Source: Sphaerulina vaccinii (lineage: Eukaryota; Ascomycota; Dothideomycetes; Mycosphaerellales; Mycosphaerellaceae). From it: a DNA stretch of 64,000 nt. This document shows positions 1 through 9,819 of the stretch, piece by piece. A program made the position numbers and the translations under genes. Location of the stretch: NCBI GenBank assembly GCA_022570795.1, contig JAKUDP010000018.1, forward strand, positions 186,001 to 250,000, in the 5' to 3' direction. The notes beneath the pieces were generated by a model, which was not told where the DNA came from, did no database searches, and saw only the letters and a list, made by a program, of their open reading frames with translations. Position 1 is the stretch's first letter, and each line of letters starts with the position of its first letter.

Positions 1-464
1 GGGCTGCGACAGCCGCTCGCTCGAGATATGAGATGGGGTGGGTGATCGGCAAGAGAACTTGGTCATTTGGTACAATCTCGTTGAGCGCTCATCATACTGT
101 CCAGACTTCAGCTTCTGCTCCATTGTGCCGAGATCCATTGGTTGCTTGATGATTTCTGTGTATGTGGGAATATTGAGCGCTACCGGATCGACAGGTTCCA
201 GGAAAGGCAGAGAGCTTTTGGTCTTCTTGAGATTCTTCATCTTCTCCTGCAAGAAGCGTGTTTGCGCCGAGGTCATGGGCTGTGGGCCGCCGCCCGGCGT
301 CCATCGTGCCGGTTGGCGCACCGTTGTTCGATATCGTATTCGAGTCCAGTATTGAGATCGCAGCGTTTCCTGCCAATGGGTATCATTTGATCTCTTTGTC
401 GGCCGATTTCAGGATCATTCCTGAAGACGGAGAAGTTGGCGGTGGCGGCGCTGTGGGACACAAG
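1..464. other. No supported gene at left edge
   Basis: Overlapping open frames occur on both strands, none with a recognisable domain or clear splice pattern. A minus-strand frame at 92–376 could be a 3' exon of the gene that ends at 465, but nothing in the sequence forces that join. Confidence 0.3.
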
Positions 465-935
465 TCAGCATGGTCTGTTCAACTTCGCGGAGATGCGCAT
501 CGTCGTTGGCAGTGACAAAGGATGTGCTTGCTGTCCATTGCGATAGCTTTGTTCTCGCGGCGCCGGCGCGCGGAGTGGAAGCTCGTCGAGCAGCCCATCT
601 CTTCCATCGCGCCGCCTTCGGCTGGTTGCCTCATCGCCGAAGCGCGGAGCAGGGTGGTCGCACGAGTGCAGAGCGTCTTCGCCTGTGCTTCTCGAATTGG
701 TGGAATGTCGTGGGAAGTGCTTACCAGCTCGCTCGGTGTCGCCAGCAGCGACGGCGCCTGCGAGGTCGCCACCCTCGTGCTTCAGGCGCACGCACCCATC
801 GCAGATGAGCGAGTCGTGGCCTACAGTCACAATGTCAGTCAAGGTCGCTGTCTGTGGCTAGGGAGGTTACAAACCGCAGCTGCAGACGCCGCCGCCGCCG
901 TTCTCCTTGCCGCACTTGCAGCACCACCAAGTCAT
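465..935 (-). CDS. Small cysteine-rich zinc-ribbon protein (two exons)
   Basis: The start ATG is at 935 on the minus strand. Exon 1 (935–875) encodes MTWWCCKCGK followed by a Gly run and CSCG. An intron at 874–821 begins GTTTGT and ends TGTAG. Exon 2 (820–465) continues in phase with HDSLICDGC. The spliced N-terminus therefore carries CxxC…CxCG…CxxC, a zinc-ribbon pattern known from short fungal proteins beginning with a Trp-Trp-Cys-Cys core. The Gly run is encoded by a GCC/GGC repeat. A further 42-base intron from GGTAAGC to GCACAG inside exon 2 is possible and would keep the frame. The C-terminal part after residue 60 is low complexity and uncertain. The function is unknown; zinc binding is inferred from cysteine spacing only. 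Confidence 0.5.
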
Positions 936-2125
936 CTTGCCGCTGCTTTTTCTCTCTGATGGTATGGAAATCAATGTGGCTTTGTTGCGGCTGTGCTGGC
1001 TGCCGTGGTCGCTGTTCGTGTGTGTGGGATGCGTGAGAAGTGGAAGATGTTGGTGCGAAGCGTGAGAACAGAAGTTCACATGCCAGCCGAGCTCGAACAC
1101 GATCTGCCAGCCCTCGACAACGATCACAACACAACGACGATACGAATGCACACGATATCTATATGAGGGAGTTTGCATGAAGATGCTTAACAAGCTCATG
1201 CAAAAAGCTACTCATGATGTTGGCGTCGTGAGAAGTTATTGCCAGAGGAAGCAAAGCACGATGCTGCCGGACTTCACCTCCGCCCCAATCGCTGTATTGC
1301 GGGAAGGGCCCGAACCCCAGAATCAAGGTATATACTCGACCAGCTGAATGCACATCTCGTCGATGTGCAGACGCCGCACCCCTGCCATCGACCATTACAA
1401 CTCGGCTTAGCCGAGTTGTAGTGCGTGACGTTTCACCGCCGCTGTTGTCGCTCCTGGGTTCCTAGACCTAGACCTATGGGGTGCCGTTCGCTAACATACT
1501 CACAGTACTTCTTGATGAAATGAGCCATTACTGATGCGAGTTCCGAAGACTTGCCTTTCAGTAGCAAGTTTCCCTTAGCTTCGGCTAAGTTTTTGCCATT
1601 TTGATTGTCATCAACCTGAGTACGAGTATGAACTTGAGCTCATCCTTTTTTGCTCTCAATAGCAATTCCGCTCTCCGTACACCTATGGCAGAACACTTCT
1701 GAGGACTCCAAGGTGTTGGTGTTGATGGTAGCTGAAGATGACCCGAGTTCGAGACCGACTTTGTTGTATCGCGAATTCTGACGAAGCACGCTGCTTTTTG
1801 CCCTCGAGGTCTACAATATCACAGCAACACGGCGCATAGACATTAGCACAAGCTTTTGACGGTAAGAATGGCCACGCCAAACAGCCCCTTGAGTTCTGTA
1901 ACCATACATGTGGTGGTGCTGGCGCAACGATCATTCTAAGGTAGTTTCAGTGTCCATGCCAAGGCTTCAGCTGTTTGCGCACGCGAGAGCGGCAGAAATG
2001 GCACAGGTAGGAGAAACTTCACACGCACACTCTCTCTCACTACACACCACCGAACACCAAACCACTCACTTCCGCGACAGTCCAGCGATACAATTTCGAC
2101 CAGATAGCGGAGAGTGCAGACCAAG
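936..2125. other. Intergenic region, no supported gene
   Basis: Short frames appear on both strands but lack domains, good starts or matching splice sites. CT-rich stretches around 2020–2060 may belong to the promoter of the small gene starting at 2126. Confidence 0.4.
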
Positions 2126-2449
2126 ATGACGAACAGCACCAACAGCAGCAGCAACAAGAGGCTTTGGTGCCTGGTACAGACCTTCTTCCTGGACCGCAAA
2201 GAGATCGACGCAGCCGCTCTCTGTTCCGAGTACTCTCACTCGTACGTTTGCAGACAGCCATTTATGAGACATTTGCTGACTTGAGTCGGCCACTTTAGCT
2301 ACGACCAGATCTTCCAGAGTCTCCGCAAGCTCCGAGGCCTGCCAACGATGAGCGCCGAGGAGCGCCAATTGCGCTATATGAACCAGCATATGGTGCGCGA
2401 CTTTGAGAAGAAGAAGGCCGAGCTTGAGGCAAAGGGCGTGGAGGTCTGA
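2126..2449 (+). CDS. Small hypothetical protein, two exons, duplicated last exon downstream
   Basis: Exon 1 (2126–2241) and exon 2 (2299–2449) join in phase across a GTACGT…TTTAG intron and give 88 residues. The N-terminus is Asn/Ser-rich. Exon 2 encodes a helical, charged segment with the core LPTMSAEERQLRYMNQ and a Lys/Glu-rich end suggesting a coiled coil. No known family was recognised. A second copy of intron plus last exon follows at 2463–2739 with the same splice phase. Exon 1 could therefore splice to either copy and give alternative C-termini. Confidence 0.5.
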
Positions 2450-2462
2450 GAGGAGGTCACTT

Positions 2463-2825
2463 GTACGTATTATTGCGCGAAAACCTACAGACAGCCGCAA
2501 AGAAGAGACACCTGCTGACTTTTGACTGAATCTTCAGCTACAACAAGTTCCTACAGGACCTCGAGGAGCTCCAAGACCTGCCAAAGATGAGCCGACAAGA
2601 GCTCGAGTGGCGATACACCCACCAGAAACAGCAGAAGAAGAGTGAGTACAAGGATACCAACGCCGAGCAGAAGACACGCGAACTCGAGAACCAGATTACC
2701 GACCTCTCATTGGAGCGTGAAGACTTGAGGACCAGGTGACGACCTTGTCACAGAAGTTGCACAAGAACCAGAAACTGCACAAGAATTTTGAGATCATCGA
2801 CCAGCTCATTGAGGACAAAGGCTAG
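2463..2825 (+). pseudogene. Duplicated alternative terminal exon with a one-base frameshift
   Basis: This block starts with GTACGT and shares with the intron of the preceding gene the stretches ACAGACAGCC and GCTGACTT. The acceptor is at 2536–2537 and the coding part begins at 2538 with a tyrosine codon in the same phase as the first copy. It encodes LPKMSRQELEWRYTHQ, clearly related to the first copy, then a Glu/Lys-rich coiled coil. The frame stops at 2737–2739. The next frame stays open as coiled coil (EDQVTTLSQKLHKNQ) to a stop at 2823–2825. One missing G after 2727 would explain this. It may be an alternative exon with a shorter end, or decayed. Confidence 0.45.
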
Positions 2826-3362
2826 TGTTTCTCTTCTCCGCGAGATTTGGAAGGCCAAGCAGACAGATGCTTCGAGAACATCGGCCAGCAGAGAAGAGAT
2901 GGGTATGGAGAACAAGACAGTGCCGCATAAGAAATACCAAAGCTCTTCGTGAATCTCTCTTCAAATCACTATACTCGTCTTAGCCAAGGCGAAGCCGCAT
3001 CGTCACCGTCCACCTTGTTGTCCATTTTCCAGCTCCAGCTTACACAACGGAGAATATTTCGCTCCTGCACCTGCGGTCAAGAAAGCTTCCACCATGCTCG
3101 ATAGGTGGCGACGTTGAGCTTCACTGCACGCGAGACCGATGCGGACGGGAGTTCTAGCCTGATCTGCTCGTGAAAGGCAAGTAAGTCCGGACCACAAGAC
3201 CCATCCACGATCGAAGTCTACCATCTCGGCGCGGTCTTGCATACCAACACGCAATACTACACAGAGCATCAAAGAGCTCAAGTAGATCCGAAGGTAGGTA
3301 TATATCATGGCGTACCAGGATGCTCTAAGCAGAAATGCTCGCCCAATTCTACACTTATCACA
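2826..3362. other. Intergenic region, presumed promoter of the Dabb–GFA gene
   Basis: No supported gene was found. A minus-strand frame at 3003–3383 has no recognisable domain and overlaps the start of the next gene. Confidence 0.35.
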
Positions 3363-4197
3363 ATGGCAGAGACAATCACACATATCGTGCTTTTCAAGTA
3401 CAGGTCAGTCAACACTCAAGTCATCGGTTCAAGATCATCCCAACTGACGATATACCAGATCAAGTATCACATGGTCCGACTTCGAAGCCCACTTCGACTC
3501 CTTCACGAAACTACGAACGAAATGCCTCCGAAATGGCAAATCATATATGAAGAGCATGCGCATGGGCAAGAATCGAAGCTGGGAGCCTTTCAGTAAAGGC
3601 ATGACACATGGCTTCGTTCTCGAATTCGAATCGCAAGATGATCTGGACTACTATCTCACACAAGATTCAGTACATCGAGAGTTCTCGCGACTCGCAGCTC
3701 CATATGTGGAAGACAGTGTAGTCATCGACATCAAAGATGGCGTACTCTTCGGACCAGCAGCTCCACATCCACTCTCGAAGACTCCTGGAGCACATTCTGG
3801 ATCTTGCCATTGCGGTGCCATGGAATGGACGGCCAAGCTAGACAAAGCTGAGCATGTTCTGTGTCATTGCAGCACATGTCAAAAGCTAGGAGGTGGACCA
3901 TACAGTTGCAATCAGATTATTGCGAGGGAAGATCTGGTGATAACGAAGGGAGAGCCGAAGGTATATACGTACAAAGGTGCTTCTGGGAAAGATGTACGAT
4001 GCTTCTTCTGCCCGACTTGTACGAGCCATATCTACCACCATCAAGCTGCTATGCCGGACAAGGTTATTGTGAGAACCCTACTGCTGGAGGGAGGCGGCCG
4101 GATGCCTGCGACTGGCGAGATCTTTGCAGAAGGTAGACTGGGTTGGGTGCGAGATTTGCAGGATGCTACACCTGAGGGTAGTGAGAGGAGCGCGTGA
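3363..4197 (+). CDS. Dabb (A/B-barrel) – GFA/CENP-V fusion protein
   Basis: Exon 1 (3363–3403) encodes MAETITHIVLFKY. An intron at 3404–3458 (GTCAGT…ACCAG) leads in phase to exon 2 (3459–4197); the protein is 259 residues. Residues about 1–110 match a stress-responsive A/B-barrel (Dabb) domain: an N-terminal THIVLFK strand and a late FVLEFESQDDLDYYL segment. Residues about 120–250 are a glutathione-dependent formaldehyde-activating (GFA/CENP-V-like) zinc domain. Its cysteines are visible as GSCHCGAMEW, LCHCSTCQK and CFFCPTC. GFA domains bind zinc and often handle thiol or aldehyde adducts, while Dabb domains are small dimeric barrels. The joint role is unknown. The first ATG was chosen because it opens directly on the Dabb strand. 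Confidence 0.8.
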
Positions 4198-4643
4198 ATT
4201 TCTGAGCGAAAATCCCTTACCGTCACGGAGAAGAGGCTGCTCGGATTCAATGCTCGCCTACAGTCGAGACGATGGGCAGTACCGCAGTTGATCACGAATC
4301 TGCATTAGTAGCCTACGCAAAAGCTGCCTTGCCAATATGCGCTCCTGAGCATATCATACCACCGGGCAGTCTCCGATCATGCATGGGATGCTTCACCGAT
4401 ACCGGCCTTCAGGCCAGCAGTCGCATCCACTCTCTACGCAATACGTAGTGGTATACAGGAATCATATATATCGGGCATTCCCCAATCCCAAACCTGGATG
4501 ATTTGCACATCCAAGAACCTTGCAGCTCGAGAAGTACAACCTCCTCTTTGCCCCGCTCATCATCCATCTCACACTTCTTCCTCAACAACACTGCAACTCC
4601 AAAAGAACATGCCACTCACAAGAAATAAAGACAAAAGAACAAG
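4198..4643. other. Intergenic region / promoter
   Basis: No gene is seen. The last 100 bases are CT-rich and then A-rich before the ATG at 4644, as is common in fungal promoters. Confidence 0.4.
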
Positions 4644-5597
4644 ATGTCAAACAACAAACCAACAGTCTTCGTCCTAACCCCTAACCACCCAGAAGCCATC
4701 ACCTTACTCCAACGATCCAAAGAAATCCATCTCATCCTCCCAGAAGATCCTGCGATCTCCCAATGGCACACCCAAGCGACGGGCATACTCATAAGATCCG
4801 AAACAAAAATAACATCCCAAGACTTCGCAATGGCCAAGAAGCTCAAAGTAATAGTAAAACAAGGTACAGGATACGATAACATCGACATCGAAGCTGCGAA
4901 GCGATATGGAGTGCAAATTTGTAATACACCGGCTATGAATGCTGAAGCTGTTGCTGAGTTGACTCTAACGCTGGCGTTGAATGTCGCGAGGAGAGTTGTT
5001 GAGATTGATCGAAGATTGATGAGAGGGGAGGAGTTGGTGAGGAGTCGGTTGCTGGGACAGTCGTTGTATCAGAAGACTATGATGGGGAATATTGGAAAGG
5101 CTGTTGCGAGGAAATGGATTGGTGCCATGGAAGGTCGTGTCGTGGCTTACGATCCTTTCGCAGAGAATGGAGCTTGGGATGATATCGAAGAACATCATCG
5201 TGTCTTGGACCTTGACATTCTGCTGAGAACAGCAGATGTCATCAGTTTACATGTTCCCCGTACGAAGGATACGACTGGCATGATTGGAAAGCGGGAGTTT
5301 GGTTTAATGAAAAGGAATGCGATCTTGATCAATGCTGCGAGGGGCGGGATTGTTGATGAAGAGGCTTTACTAGATGCTCTTGAGGAGAAGCTGATATTCG
5401 GAGCCGCGCTGGATGCGATGGATAGCGAACCGCCAAGCAGAGATGTGCATAGAGTTCACTTGGCGAATGATAATCTTGTTCTGACGCCGCATGTGGGGGG
5501 GACGACGGAGGAGAATCAGGCGAATAGTGGGAAAGTAGCAGTAGAGACTCTGCTGGCTGTGTTGAGAGGTGAAGAGGTAGCGAATCGAGTTGCGTAG
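4644..5597 (+). CDS. D-isomer-specific 2-hydroxyacid dehydrogenase-like protein, NAD-fold gap
   Basis: This is a single exon of 317 residues in the phosphoglycerate/2-hydroxyacid dehydrogenase family. Visible are the substrate-domain GTGYDNIDIEAAKRYG, the catalytic Arg region NAARGGIVDEEAL, the Glu region LDAMDSEPP and the His region PHVGGTTEENQ. The dinucleotide site reads LYQKTMMGNIGKAVA. Family members normally have a hydrophobic strand and a full GxGxxG here (of the type TVGVIGMGNIG). About four residues of that strand and the first Gly are absent, which looks like an in-frame 12-base loss. NAD(P) binding is therefore doubtful although the reading frame is intact. Confidence 0.8.
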   Translation: MSNNKPTVFVLTPNHPEAITLLQRSKEIHLILPEDPAISQWHTQATGILIRSETKITSQDFAMAKKLKVIVKQGTGYDNIDIEAAKRYGVQICNTPAMNAEAVAELTLTLALNVARRVVEIDRRLMRGEELVRSRLLGQSLYQKTMMGNIGKAVARKWIGAMEGRVVAYDPFAENGAWDDIEEHHRVLDLDILLRTADVISLHVPRTKDTTGMIGKREFGLMKRNAILINAARGGIVDEEALLDALEEKLIFGAALDAMDSEPPSRDVHRVHLANDNLVLTPHVGGTTEENQANSGKVAVETLLAVLRGEEVANRVA

Positions 5598-6006
5598 TGT
5601 AATAGACCAAATCGTAATAGACCAAATCGATGCTGTTGTAGTTCTTGTAGTCTTTGTAGGGTTGGTGTGGGATAGCGCCATGCTGACCCGAAATGGAAGG
5701 AGATTATTCATGTACTCCTCGTGTCAATGCACGTGGCGCATGGACACTTATACTGATGAAGCATACCAAGAGAATATAAGCTGAAGGATCGCTAGAACAT
5801 GCCGTGAAGGTAGTTGGGATTGGTTGTTGTCGCTGTGCCCTCTTTTGATGTGCAACTTTCACCGGTTTAACCTGAAGAAGTAGTTGCTTGGCTGCTTCAG
5901 CCATCCGAGGCCTATGCGAGCTGCTGGGTCTGCCGGAATGTAGATATGATTGTGAGGCAGCCTTGCTCATAAGAGGAGTGTTATATAACCTCGACAACAC
6001 AGCCTC
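5598..6006. other. Intergenic region
   Basis: Terminator and promoter space between two genes on the same strand. A short imperfect repeat (TAGACCAAATCG, twice) lies at about 5603–5630. Nothing else is supported. Confidence 0.35.
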
Positions 6007-7029
6007 ATGTTCCTGAATAGAGAAGATGACTTACTGTTGGCACCTAGTGGAGCTTTCCGAACGCCACAGGGCCAGACTCACGCGCCGAGGCGCGTCTTGG
6101 GCAAATATAGCCTCAGCAGTATGTCCATTAAATTGGGCGAGCTGCGTGGCAGGAACCTCGTCATGTCAGCTCTCGTCACATTTCTCTGTGGTGTTGGAGT
6201 GAGCTCGTTCTGGTTCCAAAATAGTGCTGTCTGCAATGCACCAGTTCCGATCACCACATCTTCCAACGCGAATGGACACATCCTGGAGGACGGTATACGG
6301 TGCTCAGTGGGCGGAGATGTGAAGCTGCGAATCTTGCCCATAGGCGACTCGATCACAGTAGGATGGGGCAATTCCGAGTATTGGAACTCGTACCGAAAGG
6401 ACCTCCAACTCTTCCTCGACAGCGATTGTCCGATGCGAAACCACACCTACGTTGGAAGTCAGCTGAGTGGGAACTTCGCCAACAACAATCATGAAGGCTA
6501 TGCCGGGTACACGATAAACGAAATCATGTACAAGACGCAACCGCACCTCACGGCTTCGATCATGGAATATCCCAATGTGGTTCTGCTACACGCCGGCACG
6601 AACGATATGTCACCATTCCATGGCGACCCATATGAAACAGCGCCAGACCGATTAGGTTCGCTCATGGACCTCGTCCTCCTGACTGTGCCGAATGTGACAG
6701 TCATCGTGGCACAAATTGTCCAGCCTTCAGGCGCGAACAACACGAGAACTGGACTGAGCGGTCGTGTACCCGAGTTCAATGCTCAGATTCCAAGAATCGC
6801 AGCCGAGCGTGTCGCCAAAGGGTTCAAGGTACAGGTCGTGGATATGAACATGATTGGAGGTGGTGATGGATCGGATCTGCTGGATGATTTGCATCCCAAT
6901 GATAAAGGGTATCGGAAGATGGCCGTGAGGTGGTTCGAGGCATTGCAGAATGCGACTCAGGCGGGCTTGATTACGCCGCCGAAGGAGGTCTTTCCGTTTA
7001 TTCCTCGAAGTGTACCATTCATAGCGTAG
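6007..7029 (+). CDS. SGNH/GDSL-family hydrolase with N-terminal membrane anchor
   Basis: Single exon, 340 residues. A hydrophobic segment at about residues 49–70 (VMSALVTFLCGVGVSSFWF) is probably a signal anchor, which would place the enzyme in the secretory pathway or outside the cell. The SGNH blocks are clear: catalytic Ser in PIGDSITVGWG, the Gly block near GSQLSG, the Asn block LLHAGTNDM, and the Asp/His pair in DLHPNDKGY. Several N-glycosylation sites (NHT, NVT, NNT, NAT) fit secretion. Members are lipases, acetyl-xylan esterases and other carbohydrate esterases; the substrate cannot be told here. A downstream ATG at 6121 is an alternative start. Confidence 0.8.
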   Translation: MFLNREDDLLLAPSGAFRTPQGQTHAPRRVLGKYSLSSMSIKLGELRGRNLVMSALVTFLCGVGVSSFWFQNSAVCNAPVPITTSSNANGHILEDGIRCSVGGDVKLRILPIGDSITVGWGNSEYWNSYRKDLQLFLDSDCPMRNHTYVGSQLSGNFANNNHEGYAGYTINEIMYKTQPHLTASIMEYPNVVLLHAGTNDMSPFHGDPYETAPDRLGSLMDLVLLTVPNVTVIVAQIVQPSGANNTRTGLSGRVPEFNAQIPRIAAERVAKGFKVQVVDMNMIGGGDGSDLLDDLHPNDKGYRKMAVRWFEALQNATQAGLITPPKEVFPFIPRSVPFIA

Positions 7030-8019
7030 CGTAGCATGGCATAGCATGGCAGCGTTCGAGCGTGTTGTTCGTTCTCGATGTTGACTTCCTGGCTCTTGAA
7101 CATCCCGTCCGACCTGGCGACTCAATCCCGCCATATGCCTTCCTTCTTGTAGCAATTGCGCATACGGGTATCGTTGTGAAAAGCGTATTGCTCGGACCTG
7201 CAATCATGGCTCTAGCTTCGAGGCAAGTTCTCGGTTCGACAAAGTTGATGCGTTGCTCGATGATGCTCCTGCAACTCTGATCATCCTCCCAAGATCCTCG
7301 CCATCAGTGCAAGTACGGTGATGAAGTAGGAGGTGATGTCGAGAACAGAGTCTACACATCGCTTGTGGAACCTGGTCAATGGCCAGCTCGTACAATTGTA
7401 CGAGATCGGCACCTCGAGGCGATCCATTCTCACATTATCAACACTCTGTCCCTACAACCATCAACATTATCTTCACTCTGTTACCAAACCATCCCACTGG
7501 AGCTCACATGATCAACTTGTGATGGGCCTGTCCAGATGGCGCTCATCAAACGAGGCGTTGAAGCCGTTGTGGCCATGATCTCCTTGTCCCAAATCCTAGC
7601 CTGAGGAGTATGGCTCCAAGAAGGCATTGAGCACGCGCCTTGAACTTCATACTTCGATGTCTCAAAACCATCGGCAGGATGTGCAAGAAGACCTCTTTTG
7701 GGAGTGAAAGATCGCTTGAGACTCCTCGAGAAGGCACCATGTTGACCAGCTTATCCTTACCAAGACTCCTGAGCTGGCAAAGCAGAACCAAGTTCTGTTC
7801 GCAACGGTCGCCACAACACATCATCACACGCTGCGGAGGGAGCGACACAGCCATGGTTCTTCGTATGGCGCCGTAGCGAGGTGTGGTGTGTTGATGAGGG
7901 GAAGTAGAATCTTGATCACAGAAGAGTAAGGCCGTTCCTTCTTTACCTCAACTGCAAACCTCTTCACAAGCACTAATTCAGCCTATCACGCCAACCACAT
8001 CGTCACTTATAAGCTCAAG
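7030..8019. other. Intergenic region, no supported gene
   Basis: Short frames are present on both strands. The minus-strand frame 7546–7854 contains a helical segment around LPKEVFLHILPMVLRH, but it has no recognised domain and no splice support. The last 60 bases before 8020 are CA-rich, as in fungal promoters. Confidence 0.3.
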
Positions 8020-8430
8020 ATGATACGCTACCTACGCTGCGCTCAGGTGCTCGCATTGTGCGCGTTATGCTTTCTATATGGAATGGCTTCGGCACGACAT
8101 GAAGACAGCAGGTTCGATCTCAATATGCATCAAGTCGTGACCAGACCGACTTCAGGCCACGAAGCTGTCACAAAGACTGGAGAAGACACTTACGACGCTC
8201 AGACTCATGAAGACTCCCGAGGTCTCACCATCATGAGGAGTCCGATCATCATCATGGCGATGGTCTTCCTGCTCTGCCTGTTCGCGGGCTTGATGGCATA
8301 CTCTGTCTGGCGCATGGTGCACAGCATAATGCGAGAGAAAGAGAGAAAGCTTGAAGGTCAACGCAAGCCACTTCTGGACGACAATCAGCTTATGATCACT
8401 ATGACGGATTATGACATCGAGCGAGTCTAG
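8020..8430 (+). CDS. Small secretory-pathway membrane protein, unknown function
   Basis: 136 residues, single exon. The N-terminus has a signal peptide (basic start, then LALCALCFLYGMASA). A polar, probably luminal or extracellular stretch follows, then one membrane helix at about residues 75–97 (IIIMAMVFLLCLFAGLMAY) and a basic cytoplasmic tail with KERKLEGQRKP. The topology is type I. No known family was recognised. The clean signal peptide and stop-transfer order make a real gene likely. Confidence 0.55.
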   Translation: MIRYLRCAQVLALCALCFLYGMASARHEDSRFDLNMHQVVTRPTSGHEAVTKTGEDTYDAQTHEDSRGLTIMRSPIIIMAMVFLLCLFAGLMAYSVWRMVHSIMREKERKLEGQRKPLLDDNQLMITMTDYDIERV

Positions 8431-8635
8431 GCACCACGGTCTCCAAGTTCGCGATGTTCACTGGCGCAACGAAGCTTCAGCATGTCTCAAGAATCGTCAC
8501 GCGCCGCGAAGTGTTTTGTCTCGCAACTTGGTTGTACTTCATCAGTGGACTTTCCCCTGCAGGCGTGCATGAGAACCAGCTCACGATCATACTTTCCGAG
8601 ACACAACAGCCGTGATGCACATCGCATAAATACAT

Positions 8636-9049
8636 ATGGGATCGATATCCATGCTGGACAGCAATAATACACCGACAACGATCATGGTGACCATCCAGGA
8701 TACCCAAGACCATCTCAGCGTGCTACCAGAAGAAGTCTGCGTAATGATTATCGATCAATTACCTATCATCGCAGTAATCAAGCTTGCGCAAACGAACAAG
8801 ACGTTCTATCGACTATGCGACTGGAGGCACCCTTCGCGACAACGTGAAGTCATACAGTACCTCGCCAATGTGGCCCACATCTCCTCTGGGTCTCATGGCC
8901 CAGTCTCTCCCGTTGCCATCAAGTACCTGCGACTTCAGCGGGCTTACAAGAGCTGGCAGTATCTTCATGCACGCGAGCACAGCCTGGATGCATTCTCATC
9001 CGATGCTGCGAATCGATTTCTGGAACGTCCAGCACTGTTTCACAATTGA
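8636..9049 (+). CDS. F-box domain protein, copy 1
   Basis: 137 residues. The F-box core lies at about residues 27–68: LPEEVCVMIIDQLP, then KLAQTNKTFYRLCDWRHPS. It closely resembles the next gene, so the two are tandem paralogs. F-box proteins bring substrates to SCF ubiquitin ligases; the short C-terminal part has no recognised partner domain. An internal ATG at 8684 would begin nearer the F-box. The C-terminus looks truncated relative to ordinary F-box proteins. Confidence 0.6.
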   Translation: MGSISMLDSNNTPTTIMVTIQDTQDHLSVLPEEVCVMIIDQLPIIAVIKLAQTNKTFYRLCDWRHPSRQREVIQYLANVAHISSGSHGPVSPVAIKYLRLQRAYKSWQYLHAREHSLDAFSSDAANRFLERPALFHN

Positions 9050-9198
9050 AGGCAAACAATAAAGAAACATGATGCCTAGCTCACGGTCATACCAGGAAAC
9101 TGCCCGCGCAGTACCCGCAGGTGGCATATTAAGTCTCAAGCTCTGCCATTCTGAGAAGCACTCGTCATAACGCTGGTAAATTACGAGACTGGCCTATC

Positions 9199-9576
9199 AT
9201 GGCTCCACCTCAATCACAACCTCGCCCGTCACTAGACGCTCTCCCGGAGGAAGTACTCTCCCTGATCATCGACCAACACCTCCCTATCGCCGATATCATC
9301 GCACTGTCTCAGACCACACACAAGTTCCATCGACTTTGCGATTGGAGACATCCATCTCATCGACAAGATCTCATCTTCTTCGTCTCCACGAGACAGTTTT
9401 GTGACCACTGCGACCTTGGACGAATCCCTGGCTCGGTGCATCACATCAATTACAGAGTCGTCCTGGGCTGGAATCTGTGCACGCGGTGTGGCTTCTGGTC
9501 AAGACGCGTAGCGCAGAGAATCATGACGTTTGCAAGCGATGAGGATGTATTGGGCTTGTGTGTTCCACTATCATGA
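9199..9576 (+). CDS. F-box domain protein, copy 2
   Basis: 125 residues. The F-box core LPEEVLSLIIDQHLP…KFHRLCDWRHPS is shared with copy 1. A cysteine pattern (CDHCD…CTRCG) follows the F-box and could bind a metal. The stop comes soon after, so the protein is short. It lies in direct tandem with copy 1 and a broken copy 3, which points to local duplication. Confidence 0.6.
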   Translation: MAPPQSQPRPSLDALPEEVLSLIIDQHLPIADIIALSQTTHKFHRLCDWRHPSHRQDLIFFVSTRQFCDHCDLGRIPGSVHHINYRVVLGWNLCTRCGFWSRRVAQRIMTFASDEDVLGLCVPLS

Positions 9577-9819
9577 TTAGATCGTTCTACAGCACAGCTC
9601 GTCTTCAGCAGTGAAGCAGTCCAGGCGTTGTTCAAGAGGTTCGACTTCAAGCGACAGACAAGTTACAGAAGACCATTTAAGACACTCTGCGATGTCTCTC
9701 TTTCACAACACAGGAGGTCATAGTGTCTCAAACATCTTCGCATCGAACCAGCACTACTTCTCGACTGCACATTAGCGGGAAAGAATCTACATTTCCTTCG
9801 CCATTATCAAACCCATACC

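Noticed and set aside
2066..2500. 144-codon minus-strand frame
   Set aside because: It lies antisense to the two-exon small gene whose splice sites and duplication are clear.
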